Positions 18,215 to 25,911 of a stretch of 64,000 nucleotides of DNA are shown here, one piece after another (positions within the stretch are counted from its first letter, which is position 1; every line of letters starts with the position of its first letter). Under the pieces are notes generated by a model that did not search any database, was not told the origin of the DNA, and saw only the letters and a list, made by a program, of their open reading frames with translations. Position numbers and translations under genes: made by a program. Origin of the DNA: Flavobacteriales bacterium (GTDB lineage Bacteria; Bacteroidota; Bacteroidia; Flavobacteriales_F; PHOS-HE28); NCBI GenBank assembly GCA_020635725.1, contig JACJZF010000003.1:259011-323010 (forward strand), written 5' to 3'.

Positions 18215-18448
18215 TTACTCCGCCAGCACCAGCACGGTGTTGTTCATCACCTCTACCACACCGCCCTTCACCGGGAATACCTCCTCGCCGGACTCGGTGC
18301 GCAGCTTCACATCACCGGCCTTCAGCACCGTGATCAGCGGAGCGTGGTTGTTCAGGAAGCCCATGCTGCCGTCAACGCCGGGCACCACTACGCTTTTCGC
18401 CTCGCCCTTGAAGAGCTCCTTGTCCGGGGTGATTATTTCCACTCTCAT
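18215..18448 (-). CDS. atpC: F1Fo ATP synthase epsilon subunit (short form)
   Basis: 77 aa, matching only the N-terminal beta-sandwich domain of epsilon (MRVEIITPDKELFKGEAKSV, GSMGFLNNHAPLI, GGVVEVMNN). The C-terminal helical hairpin that inhibits ATP hydrolysis in many bacteria is absent; short epsilon subunits are common in Bacteroidota. It lies downstream of atpD in the same direction, the standard atpD-atpC pair, with the rest of the ATP synthase genes not present here. The frame is open further upstream, but that part is a repeat, so the methionine that begins the conserved domain is used. Confidence 0.92.
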   Translation of the reverse strand: MRVEIITPDKELFKGEAKSVVVPGVDGSMGFLNNHAPLITVLKAGDVKLRTESGEEVFPVKGGVVEVMNNTVLVLAE

Positions 18449-18472
18449 TTCAGCGGAGGTTTGGGGATTGAT

Positions 18473-18552
18473 GTTGGGGGTTGAGTGCTGTTGATCCGAC
18501 CATGCCGGAGGGCTGTTCAACCCTCAACCCATGTCAACATTCAACACTCAAC
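18473..18552. repeat. GTTGAGTG-type inverted repeat between atpC and atpD
   Basis: The 108-bp gap contains GTTGGGGGTTGAGTGCTGTTGA on one side and TCAACATTCAACACTCAAC on the other, related arms in inverted orientation. The base composition (CAAC/GTTG runs) is unlike the flanking genes and like the elements before ribF and pnuC. Probably a dispersed intergenic repeat. Confidence 0.5.
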
Positions 18553-18556
18553 TGAC

Positions 18557-20068
18557 TTAGGCCTTGGCAGCCTCGGCCATCATCTTCTTGCCGGCGGCGA
18601 TCACGTCCTCGATGTTGCCCTTCAGGTTGAAGGCCGTCTCGGGGTACTGGTCCATCTCGCCGTCCAGGATCATGTTGAAGCCCTTGATGGTCTCCTCGAT
18701 CGGCACCATCACGCCCTTGAGGCCGGTGAATTGCTCGGCCACGAAGAAGGGCTGGCTCAGGAAGCGCTGCACCTTACGGGCGCGGTTCACGGCCATCTTG
18801 TCCTCCTCGCTCAGCTCGTCCATGCCCAGGATGGCGATGATGTCCTGCAGTTCCTTGTAGCGCTGGAGGATGGCCTTCACGCGCTGGGCGCAGTCGTAGT
18901 GCTCATCACCCACAATGGCGGGGGTGAGGATCCGGCTGGTGGAATCGAGGGGGTCCACCGAGGGGTAGATTCCGAGCTCGGCGATCTTCCGGCTCAACAC
19001 CGTGGTGGCATCGAGGTGGGCGAAGGTGGTCGCGGGGGCGGGATCGGTCAAGTCATCCGCAGGCACGTACACGGCCTGCACGCTGGTGATCGAGCCGCGC
19101 TTCGTGGAGGTGATGCGCTCCTGCATGGCGCCCATCTCGGTGGCCAGGGTGGGCTGGTAACCCACGGCGCTGGGCATACGGCCCAGCAGCGCGCTCACCT
19201 CGGAGCCCGCCTGGGTGAAGCGGAAGATGTTGTCCACGAAGAAGAGGATGTCGCGGCCGCCGCTCTGCTCATCGCCATCGCGGAAGTACTCGGCGATGGT
19301 AAGGCCGCTCAGCGCCACGCGGGCACGGGCTCCCGGAGGCTCGTTCATCTGCCCGAACACGAAGGTGGCCTGGCTGCTCTCCAGCCCTTGGTAATCCACC
19401 TTGTTCAGGTCCCAGCCGCCTTCCTCCATGCTGTGCTTGAAGTCGTCGCCGTACTTGATGATGCCGGCCTCGATCATCTCGCGGAGCAGGTCGTTCCCCT
19501 CACGGGTGCGCTCGCCCACGCCAGCGAACACGCTGTAGCCGCTATGGCCCTTGGCGATGTTGTTGATCAGCTCCTGGATCAGCACCGTCTTGCCCACACC
19601 GGCGCCACCGAACAGACCGATCTTACCGCCCTTGGCGTAAGGCTCGATCAGGTCGATGACCTTGATGCCCGTGAAGAGCACCTCGGTGCTGGTGCTCAGC
19701 TCCTCGAATTTCGGGGCCTCGCGGTGGATGGGGTAGCTCTTGTCCGTGCTCACGGTCTTCATGCCATCGATGGCATTGCCCGTCACGTTGAAGAGGCGGC
19801 CTTTGATGGCATCGCCCACCGGCATGCTGATGGGCTTGCCCATGCCCTCGACCTTGGTGTCGCGGGCCACGCCGTCGGTGCTCTCCATGGAGATGGCGCG
19901 CACGGTGTCCTCACCTATCAGCTGCTGGGTCTCGAGCACGAGGGTCGTGCCGTCGGCGCGGGTGATGTGCAGCGCGTCGTAGATGTTCGGCAGGTCGTTG
20001 CCGGACTCGAAGCGTACGTCGACCACCGGTCCGATGACCTGGACGACCTTTCCGATGTGCTTGGCCAT
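18557..20068 (-). CDS. atpD: F1Fo ATP synthase beta subunit
   Basis: 503 aa, the usual length. Catalytic nucleotide-binding subunit of F1: the P-loop GGAGVGKT is at 154-161, followed by VGERTREGNDLLREM, LVFGQMNEPPGAR, the Walker B strand DILFFVDNIFRF, and the DELSEEDK-like segment near the C-terminus. It is transcribed from a Bacteroidota-type promoter core (TACCTTCG, minus strand) just upstream and is followed by atpC. Confidence 0.98.
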   Translation of the reverse strand: MAKHIGKVVQVIGPVVDVRFESGNDLPNIYDALHITRADGTTLVLETQQLIGEDTVRAISMESTDGVARDTKVEGMGKPISMPVGDAIKGRLFNVTGNAIDGMKTVSTDKSYPIHREAPKFEELSTSTEVLFTGIKVIDLIEPYAKGGKIGLFGGAGVGKTVLIQELINNIAKGHSGYSVFAGVGERTREGNDLLREMIEAGIIKYGDDFKHSMEEGGWDLNKVDYQGLESSQATFVFGQMNEPPGARARVALSGLTIAEYFRDGDEQSGGRDILFFVDNIFRFTQAGSEVSALLGRMPSAVGYQPTLATEMGAMQERITSTKRGSITSVQAVYVPADDLTDPAPATTFAHLDATTVLSRKIAELGIYPSVDPLDSTSRILTPAIVGDEHYDCAQRVKAILQRYKELQDIIAILGMDELSEEDKMAVNRARKVQRFLSQPFFVAEQFTGLKGVMVPIEETIKGFNMILDGEMDQYPETAFNLKGNIEDVIAAGKKMMAEAAKA

Positions 20069-20114
20069 GAGCGAGTTGTGCTGTAGATATGGGGCAGGCC
20101 CCGTTTTGCGGGCG

Positions 20115-20122
20115 CGAAGGTA
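20115..20122 (-). promoter_or_regulatory. Bacteroidota-type -7 promoter core for atpD
   Basis: TACCTTCG on the minus strand, with a TTG about 20 nt upstream, 47 nt before the atpD start. It matches the TAnnTTTG consensus with one change that recurs at other genes in this window. Confidence 0.5.
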
Positions 20123-20198
20123 GGACTTACGCGCCCAAGGGCCAACGGGTCTTGTGAACAGGTGTTGAAGGCAGCTGTGATGGGGAGCGGAGGTTGCT

Positions 20199-20338
20199 GT
20201 GGGTTGGGAGTTGGGGGTTGCGGGCCGATGCGGTGCGGTGGTCGTGGCATTGCACGCTGTTACCCGCGACCCCCAACTCCCAATCAGTCATTCCGAGCGA
20301 AGCGAAGGAACAACTCCCAACATCCTTCAACCCACAAC
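20199..20338. repeat. Dispersed intergenic repeat with a 20-bp inverted repeat and TCATTCCGAGCGAAGCGAAG core
   Basis: GGTTGGGAGTTGGGGGTTGC (from 20202) is matched in inverted orientation by GCGACCCCCAACTCCCAA (to 20283) with one mismatch, around a 38-nt loop. The segment TCATTCCGAGCGAAGCGAAG follows, and then more CAACTCCCAACATCC and CAACCCACAAC. I recall similar TCATTCCGAGCGAAGCGA strings as dispersed repeats in many environmental genomes. It creates an open frame fused to ribF that is not a real N-terminus. Confidence 0.65.
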
Positions 20339-20363
20339 ACGGCATACCCGACCTTCGCCCCTG

Positions 20364-21296
20364 ATGCAGGTCCATACCGACATCGCCGACTTCAAGGGCG
20401 TGAAGCGCCCCGTGCTCACCACGGGCACCTTCGACGGGGTGCACAAGGGGCACCGGGCCATCCTGAAGCGGCTCATCGCCCGGGCCCGCAAGGAGGAGGG
20501 GGAGAGCGTGCTCTTCACCTTCCACCCGCACCCGCGCATGGTGCTCTTCCCCGGTGATAACGACCTGAAGCTGCTGAGCACACAGGAGGAGAAGCGCGCC
20601 CTGCTGGCCGAGGCCGGGCTCGATCACCTGCTCGTGGTGCCCTTCAGCCGGCAGTTCTCGCGCATGCACGCCGTGGATTATGTCCGCGACCTCCTCGTGG
20701 GCGCCATCGGGGTGCGTTCCATCGTCATCGGCTACGACCACCGTTTCGGGCGCAACCGCGAAGGCGACCTGATGCTCCTGCGGCGGCTCGGCGACGTGTA
20801 CGGCGTGGAGGTGGAGGAGATACCGGCCCAGGAAGTGGATCACGTGAAAGTGAGCAGCACCAAGATCCGGCAGGCCTTGCAGGCCGGCGACGCGGCATCG
20901 GTCAGCGAGCTGCTCGGCTATGATTATCCCCTCAGCGGCGTGGTGGTGAAGGGCGATCAGCTGGGGCGCACCATCGGTTACCCAACGGCCAACATCGGAG
21001 CCATCGACCCCTACAAGCTCATTCCGGGTGATGGCGTTTACGCGGTGCGCGTGCACTTGAAGGACGGCGAGCGCCAAGGCATGCTCTACATCGGTGAGCG
21101 GCCCACGGTGAGCGGCGGCTTGAAGCGCAATGTCGAGGTGAACATCTTCGACTTGGACCGCGATCTGTACGGAGAGGCCATCACCGTGCGTTTCATCGAT
21201 CGCATACGGGCCGATCAGCGCTTCGAGAGCATGGATGCCCTGCGCGATCAGCTCCACGCCGATAAACGCATCGCCCTGCAACGACTGAACCGGTAG
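20364..21296 (+). CDS. ribF: Bifunctional riboflavin kinase / FAD synthetase
   Basis: 310 aa. The N-terminal FAD synthetase (nucleotidyltransferase) domain has TTGTFDGVHKGHRAIL, TFHPHPRMVLFP, GYDHRFGRNREGD and VSSTKIRQAL. The C-terminal riboflavin kinase domain has the GRTIGYPTANI motif, GVYAVRV, NVEVNIFDLDRDLYGEAI and F-x-x-RIRADQRFES. It makes FMN and then FAD. The open frame extends 55 codons upstream, but that part is translated from the dispersed repeat, so the ATG just before QVHTDI is chosen. The LRR gene follows after 2 nt. Confidence 0.96.
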   Translation: MQVHTDIADFKGVKRPVLTTGTFDGVHKGHRAILKRLIARARKEEGESVLFTFHPHPRMVLFPGDNDLKLLSTQEEKRALLAEAGLDHLLVVPFSRQFSRMHAVDYVRDLLVGAIGVRSIVIGYDHRFGRNREGDLMLLRRLGDVYGVEVEEIPAQEVDHVKVSSTKIRQALQAGDAASVSELLGYDYPLSGVVVKGDQLGRTIGYPTANIGAIDPYKLIPGDGVYAVRVHLKDGERQGMLYIGERPTVSGGLKRNVEVNIFDLDRDLYGEAITVRFIDRIRADQRFESMDALRDQLHADKRIALQRLNR

Positions 21297-21298
21297 CC

Positions 21299-21892
21299 AT
21301 GAGGCCGCTCTTCCTCCTCTCCCTCGTACTGCTCTCCATGGCCGCGCGCGCGCAAGTGCTCTCGCAGGCCGAGCTGGACACGGCCAAGGTGTACCGCAGT
21401 CTGGAGCGCGCCTTGGCGGAGCCCGATCGCGTTTATCGGCTCGATCTCAGTGGCAAGAAGCTGAAGACCCTGCCCGAAGAGCTCCGCCTCCTGCGCAACC
21501 TCAACGCCCTCGACCTCAGCGGCAAAAAGCTGAAGTCGCTGCCGGCCTGGCTCGGCGATTTCACCAGCATGCAGGAGTTCCGCGCCTCGCGCAACAAGCT
21601 CACGGAGTTCCCCGAGGCCATCTGCAAATGGCGGCGCCTCAAGCGGCTCGACCTCAGCCGCAACGCCCTGCCCGGCCTTCCCCGCTGCATCGGAGCCTTG
21701 CGCGAGCTGGTCTCCATGGATCTCTGGGACAACGACCTGGTGGACTTCCCAGAAGAGATGGAGCGCATGGATGCCTTGCGTTTCATGGATCTGCGCAACA
21801 TCCAATTCGAGCAGCCCGAGATGGACCGGATTCAGGAGCTGCTGCCCAAGACCAAGATCCATTTCAGCCCGGCCTGCAATTGCGGCATGTAG
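21299..21892 (+). CDS. Secreted leucine-rich-repeat protein
   Basis: 197 aa with a signal peptide (LFLLSLVLLSMAARAQ) and about six LRRs of 23 residues, such as LDLSGKKLKTLPEELRLLRN and LDLSRNALPGLP. Short LRR proteins of this form are usually binding scaffolds; no catalytic motif is seen. It ends CNCGM, unlike a T9SS domain, so its final location (periplasm or outside) is unclear. Only 2 nt separate it from ribF, so it is probably cotranscribed with that gene without a functional link. Confidence 0.8.
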   Translation: MRPLFLLSLVLLSMAARAQVLSQAELDTAKVYRSLERALAEPDRVYRLDLSGKKLKTLPEELRLLRNLNALDLSGKKLKSLPAWLGDFTSMQEFRASRNKLTEFPEAICKWRRLKRLDLSRNALPGLPRCIGALRELVSMDLWDNDLVDFPEEMERMDALRFMDLRNIQFEQPEMDRIQELLPKTKIHFSPACNCGM

Positions 21893-21978
21893 TGCAGGTT
21901 GAAGCTTGGGTGTTGACGAAGTCGACGCACTGGAGTCAACCCGCGACCTTTGCCGACCTTCAACTCCCCACCTTCAGT
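21893..21978. repeat. GTTGA/TCAAC-rich intergenic repeat before pnuC
   Basis: The gap between the LRR gene and the transporter contains GTTGAAGCTTGGGTGTTGAC, then GAGTCAACCCGCGACC, then CCTTCAACTCCCCACCTTCA. The arms are related in inverted orientation and resemble the elements before atpD and ribF. The pairing is imperfect, so membership of the same family is tentative. Confidence 0.4.
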
Positions 21979-22544
21979 TGAACTGGACGTTGATCGAAGC
22001 CGTGGCGGCTGCCGGCAATCTGGCTTACACAGTCCTCATGCTCTATGAGAAGCGTGTGGGCTGGCTCTTCGGCATTGGGGCCTCGTTGCTGGGCATGGCC
22101 CTCTTCAGGGAACAACAGGTGTACGCGCAGGTGGCGCTCAACGCCTTCTATGTGGTCATGGGCGTGTATGGCTGGTGGTCGTGGCGCGGGAGCGCTGGCA
22201 AGGAACTTCCGATCACGCGTCAGCCGGTGTCCTTCCATGCGGGCATCATCGTCCTCGGTGGGCTCTTCAGCCTGGCGCTCGCACTGTTGCTGAAGCTGCT
22301 GCCCGACGCGCGCTACACCGGCCTCGATGGCTTCGCCACGGCCTTCAGCCTGCTGGCCACCTGGATGCTGGCGCGCAAGATCCTGGAGAACTGGGCCTAT
22401 TGGATCGTGGCCGATGCCGTGGCCATCGTCCTCTACGTCTTGCTCGGCCTCTGGTGGTACGCCGCGCTCTACGCCATCTACGTGGTGCTCTCCGTCTCAG
22501 CGCTGGTGCGGTGGAACAGGGAATGGCGATCCGCTCAAGGTTGA
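21978..22544 (+). CDS. pnuC: PnuC-family vitamin transporter (nicotinamide riboside or thiamine type)
   Basis: 188 aa from a TTG start, the usual PnuC length, with seven predicted membrane segments. Family features: NLAYTVLMLYEKRVGWLFG near the N-terminus, VYAQVALNAFYVVMGVYGWW, and WMLARKILENWAYWIVADA. PnuC-family carriers facilitate uptake of NR, NMN or, in the PnuT branch, thiamine, with trapping by phosphorylation. An ATG 24 codons upstream exists, but those codons come from the repeat. The NadR-type kinase and the TPP-riboswitch-controlled TonB receptor about 3 kb downstream suggest thiamine or a related vitamin; substrate cannot be decided from sequence alone. The 3' end overlaps the convergent lycopene cyclase gene by 10 nt. 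Confidence 0.88.
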   Translation: MNWTLIEAVAAAGNLAYTVLMLYEKRVGWLFGIGASLLGMALFREQQVYAQVALNAFYVVMGVYGWWSWRGSAGKELPITRQPVSFHAGIIVLGGLFSLALALLLKLLPDARYTGLDGFATAFSLLATWMLARKILENWAYWIVADAVAIVLYVLLGLWWYAALYAIYVVLSVSALVRWNREWRSAQG

Positions 22545-23242
22545 TCCACCACGGAGCCATGGTCGCGTTTCAGCGGCCGCTCATAGAACGTGATGGTCAG
22601 CAGCAGGAAGAACAGCAGATAGATGCTGTCCTCGACGGGGATCGTGTTCATGCGCAGCCCGAGGTTCTCGGCATCGTTGTACCACACGATCGGCTCGGGG
22701 AGCAGCCAGCCGGTGAGGATGCCGTTCACGATGAAGAAGGGGATGAGGCTGATGGCATAGCCCAGGTAGAAACGACCGAGCCATGGCGTGCGCGCGATCA
22801 CATGCCCGGCGAGCAACGCAGCGGTGGAGAGGAAGGTGACCGCCGTGTACACGCGGTGGATGTGGAGCACGCCCACCACCAGCAGCACGGCGATCAGGGC
22901 TACGCTCATCGGACGGGCGACGGCGCCGAGCACATCACGCTTCACGGCATAGCGCATCACCTCGTACAGGTACACGCAGGAGTACGGGATCGCGATGAAG
23001 AAGAGCCACTCCTCCAAGGGCAGATGGAGGAAACGAATGCCCAGCGTGTAGCGCTCGCTGAAGCCCCATACCCCATGCGCCGTGAAGAGCGCATCCCAGG
23101 CGATGAAGACCGCCATCATCACCAACATGCCGGTGAATAGCCCGCGCCACTTGCGCCAGTACGCGATCCGCGGCTCGAAACTGGCGGCCAACGGGAAGGC
23201 GATGCTCAAGGCGTCGAGGCCGAGGTAGTACCAGCGTTCCAT
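22535..23242 (-). CDS. Lycopene cyclase domain protein (CrtYc/CrtYd type)
   Basis: 235 aa, a membrane protein with six to seven helices and two internally similar halves. Each half carries the family signature: HLPLEEWLFFIAIPYSCVYLYE near residue 80 and MNTIPVEDSIYLLFFLLL near the end. Such fused CrtYcd-like proteins cyclise lycopene to beta-carotene. No other carotenoid gene is in the window, so whether it makes a carotenoid here is inferred from the family. The MERWYYLGLD start is chosen because the family begins with such a short aromatic N-terminus; six extra codons upstream are possible. Confidence 0.85.
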   Translation of the reverse strand: MERWYYLGLDALSIAFPLAASFEPRIAYWRKWRGLFTGMLVMMAVFIAWDALFTAHGVWGFSERYTLGIRFLHLPLEEWLFFIAIPYSCVYLYEVMRYAVKRDVLGAVARPMSVALIAVLLVVGVLHIHRVYTAVTFLSTAALLAGHVIARTPWLGRFYLGYAISLIPFFIVNGILTGWLLPEPIVWYNDAENLGLRMNTIPVEDSIYLLFFLLLTITFYERPLKRDHGSVVDQP

Positions 23243-23270
23243 GCTCGGCCAAAGGAACACCGCTGGCCGT

Positions 23271-23309
23271 GAAAAGTGCGGCGGCGGTGAGCACTCACCG
23301 CCGCCGCAC
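23271..23309 (-). terminator. Strong intrinsic terminator
   Basis: A perfect 16-bp GC-rich inverted repeat (GTGCGGCGGCGGTGAG and its complement) with a 2-nt centre is followed on the minus strand by TTTTC. It lies 17 nt past the stop of the leftward 612-aa secreted-protein gene and upstream of the lycopene cyclase gene. Confidence 0.85.
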
Positions 23310-23325
23310 CCTTGTATCGGAAGGG

Positions 23326-25164
23326 TCAGAGCTTCACGAAGCGCGCCGTGGCCAGTTCCCGGTCGGAGCGGATGCGTACCGTGTATGTTCCGGTGGTCAG
23401 CGCGGAAGCATCGATCAGCAGCGCGCCAGCCTGCCGCTCCAGCGCCGGGGCAACGCGACGGCCTTCGGCGTCCAGCACCAGCACATCGGCGTTGGCGAAG
23501 CCGATACCGGCAGCGGAGACCCGCACCACCGCGGTGGTGGGGTTGGGTGTGGTGCTCAGTTCGACGACCTCCCCAGATTCACGGATCCCCGTTGAGATAT
23601 CGGTGCTGATCACGTGGTGGTAATTGTCCGATGCCCCCGCGAGCACGAGCTCACCTCCGTTCAGCAGCGCCAGGGAACGGCCGACGCCCATGAAATAGCA
23701 ATAGGCATTCACGTCGTCAGGCGAGCCGTTGTACACGATGAGCCCATCGCCCATGGTCATCACCTCGAAGTAGTTGATCGCTCCGGCGATGAAGATGCGC
23801 CCTTCATGCTCAAGCATGGCGTAGCCGATGCTCGGCGCGTCGGTGGGTCCCACGGCGATGTAGTCCTGGATGTTGGGCATGAGCTGCTCCCAATCCGAGG
23901 CGGTGGCGTTGGTCCGGGCCAGACCGAAGGAGTAGCCGAGCATCGATGCCATGTCGCCCGTGGCGTAAACATGATCATCGTAGGTGAGCAGGTCGTACAC
24001 GTTTCCATTGAGTCCGTTGCCCACCGGCTGCCACGCCTCATCCACAAGCCGCGCCACATGCATCAGGTCATCCTGCGTGCTCAAGAAGGCACCGGTGAAC
24101 GCACCACCAGCGTACAGGTCAATCCCCATGTGCTCCAGCGCATGGATCGGTCCGTTGAGCGATCCGCCTACCGGGTTCCATGCTCCGAAGATCTCAGCGC
24201 GCACCGCGTATTCCGTCCCCGCGAATCCGGAGAGGCCGCCTGCCGCGAAGAGCACGCCCCCGGCCGTGTGCAGGGCCGTGATCACGCTACTCTTACTCGC
24301 GAATACCGTTGCAGGCACCCACGTGCTTCCGTTCCAACGGAGCAGGTCCACGGTGCCATTCACGAAGGAGCCGCCGATCACGGGTTCCCCGCCGTTATCG
24401 ATGCCGCAGTTCACCGTGCCTTCCGGCAAGCTGCCCATGGCGGTGAAGGTGTTTCCATCCCACCGCGCCGCACCGTTGCACGGCACGCCGCCGGCCTCGT
24501 TGAATTGGCCTGCGATGATCAGGTCGCCATTGCCCATGGTGAAGGCCACGTCCACCGGACCATTCGTTCCGCCGGCGATCGGCACCCAAAGCGTCGGTGG
24601 GGGATAGCCCGGCTGGATCCAAGCGAGCTCATCGGCGGTGAAGCCATGCTGCTGCGCCCAGGCCGCGATCTCCGGCCACAGCGGCGATGCGGGCATGTCC
24701 AGCACATACGCCAGGTTCATGGAGCTGCTGATGCGCTCGGCCAGATCGCGGTGCCCGCTCTCGATCATGAGCCAGCCCACTGCGCAGGCCGTGCCGTGCG
24801 GGTCGATGAAGACGGGATTGCGATGCGCCACCACGTAGTTCTGCGGAAAGCGGCCACCATCGGCGTAATCGCCCAAGCGTTCCAGCAGGCGGCCGCGCTC
24901 GGCCACGGCAGCATCGGAGAACCCGCGAACCGCGCGCTCATTGAGCTGCGCACGCACCAGGTGCAGATGCGTGCTGATGCGCTGGGCTTCATTGGTGTAA
25001 CGCACGGTGGTCTCAGCTCCATGGAACACGGGCGCCTGAACGAGCCATTGCGCGTTCACTTCGAGCATGTGATCGCGCAAGATGGCGGGACGGTCCGGTG
25101 GCAATACCGCCTTGGCCGAGAGGCTGGTGGCGGCGACAAGGAATAGGGTATGGATTGTGCGCAT
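23326..25164 (-). CDS. T9SS-exported protein of unknown function
   Basis: 612 aa. Signal peptide (LFLVAATSLSAKA), then a helical N-terminal domain of about 190 residues that includes FPQNYVVAHRNPVFIDPHGT and CAVGWLMIESG, which I have seen only at the front of Bacteroidota secreted proteins. The middle part has repeated WNGSTW, NGPVDV and AGG-x-F-x-GA strands that look like a beta-propeller. A T9SS type A sorting domain follows from about residue 535 (TPNPTTAVVRVSA ... G-x-YTVRI). No enzyme motif recognised. It is followed by a strong terminator and is probably a single-gene unit. Confidence 0.82.
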   Translation of the reverse strand: MRTIHTLFLVAATSLSAKAVLPPDRPAILRDHMLEVNAQWLVQAPVFHGAETTVRYTNEAQRISTHLHLVRAQLNERAVRGFSDAAVAERGRLLERLGDYADGGRFPQNYVVAHRNPVFIDPHGTACAVGWLMIESGHRDLAERISSSMNLAYVLDMPASPLWPEIAAWAQQHGFTADELAWIQPGYPPPTLWVPIAGGTNGPVDVAFTMGNGDLIIAGQFNEAGGVPCNGAARWDGNTFTAMGSLPEGTVNCGIDNGGEPVIGGSFVNGTVDLLRWNGSTWVPATVFASKSSVITALHTAGGVLFAAGGLSGFAGTEYAVRAEIFGAWNPVGGSLNGPIHALEHMGIDLYAGGAFTGAFLSTQDDLMHVARLVDEAWQPVGNGLNGNVYDLLTYDDHVYATGDMASMLGYSFGLARTNATASDWEQLMPNIQDYIAVGPTDAPSIGYAMLEHEGRIFIAGAINYFEVMTMGDGLIVYNGSPDDVNAYCYFMGVGRSLALLNGGELVLAGASDNYHHVISTDISTGIRESGEVVELSTTPNPTTAVVRVSAAGIGFANADVLVLDAEGRRVAPALERQAGALLIDASALTTGTYTVRIRSDRELATARFVKL

Positions 25165-25257
25165 GGCAATTGGGTTGTTCTATGCGGATGACAGGCTGGA
25201 GCGCGGGTATGCTGCCTGCGATGACACGGAAAGTTACTTTGACCTCCCACTCACCTC

Positions 25258-25773
25258 ATGCGCATCGCCATCATCGGGCCCGAAAGCAGCGGCAAGAGCA
25301 CGCTGGCGAAGGAGGTCGCGCGATTGCTGGGCGGCGCCCTCGTTCCGGAGGCCGCGCGAGACTATCTCACCGCGCTCGGCAGACCATACGAGCAAGCTGA
25401 TCTGCTCGCGATCGCGCGCTTGCAGCTGGCGGCAGAGGAGACGGCCGCGCGTGCCTCCGATCAGGTGATCTGCGACACCGACATCCTCACGATCTGCATC
25501 TGGAGCCAGGAGCGCTATGGAGAGGTTGATGAGGAATTGCTCGCCATGATGCGCCGCACGCGCTACGATCGCACCTTGCTCTGCGCGCCGGATATGCCCT
25601 GGGAGCCCGATCCGCTCCGCGAGAACCCGCACGACCGCGATCGCTTGTTCGAGGTGTATCGCCAGTGGTTGCAGGTAGAGCAGCGGCCCAATACGGTACT
25701 CGCCGGCTCGCTGCAGGCGCGGGTTCACCACGTGCTTCGTGCGCTCGGCGGCGATTCCTCCGGAAGACCCTAG
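25258..25773 (+). CDS. NadR-type P-loop kinase (AAA_28 family)
   Basis: 171 aa. P-loop GPESSGKST at 7-15, PEAARDYL, a DTD motif (CDTDILTICIW) and the R-x-x-DR-x-x-LF-x-x-Y lid-like segment ENPHDRDRLFEVY. This matches the ribosylnicotinamide kinase half of NadR without its other domains. In Bacteroidota such stand-alone kinases are often found with PnuC carriers and TonB receptors and are thought to trap the imported vitamin by phosphorylation. Here the next gene downstream is under a TPP riboswitch, so a thiamine-related role is plausible; biochemical specificity is unknown. Confidence 0.85.
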   Translation: MRIAIIGPESSGKSTLAKEVARLLGGALVPEAARDYLTALGRPYEQADLLAIARLQLAAEETAARASDQVICDTDILTICIWSQERYGEVDEELLAMMRRTRYDRTLLCAPDMPWEPDPLRENPHDRDRLFEVYRQWLQVEQRPNTVLAGSLQARVHHVLRALGGDSSGRP

Positions 25774-25785
25774 CTTCGCACCGTC

Positions 25786-25866
25786 TTGCAACGGGGTGCT
25801 CCGCCATGCGCGAAGCTGAGATCATACCCGACGAACCTGGGCAGGTAATGCTGCCAAGGGATTCAA
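25786..25866 (+). ncRNA. TPP (thiamine pyrophosphate) riboswitch aptamer
   Basis: The conserved THI-box elements appear in order and with normal spacing: CGGGGTGC, then GCTGAGA followed by ATACCCG, then GAACCTG, GCAGGTAATGCTGCCAAGGGA as hairpin and closing strand. Flanking TTG(c)AA and TTCAA can form the P1 stem with one bulge. It sits between the NadR-type kinase and the TonB receptor, so the receptor should be repressed when TPP is plentiful. Confidence 0.93.
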
Positions 25867-25880
25867 TCCGCGAAGCGGAG

Positions 25881-25908
25881 CCTCCGTGCAAGCCGTCCAA
25901 CACGGAGG
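25881..25908 (+). promoter_or_regulatory. Riboswitch expression platform: hairpin masking the start region
   Basis: CCTCCGTG and CACGGAGG form a perfect 8-bp stem with a 12-nt loop. It ends 3 nt before the ATG of the receptor gene and encloses the only GGAGG in the leader. This suggests TPP controls translation initiation rather than termination; no T-run follows the stem. Confidence 0.7.
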
Positions 25909-25911
25909 AAA

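Noticed and set aside
20199..20338. Insertion sequence
   Set aside because: Inverted repeats are present but there is no transposase, no direct target repeat and too little room for one.
20199..20363. Upstream extension of ribF by 55 codons
   Set aside because: It is translated from the dispersed repeat, and the conserved RibF domain begins with the internal ATG.
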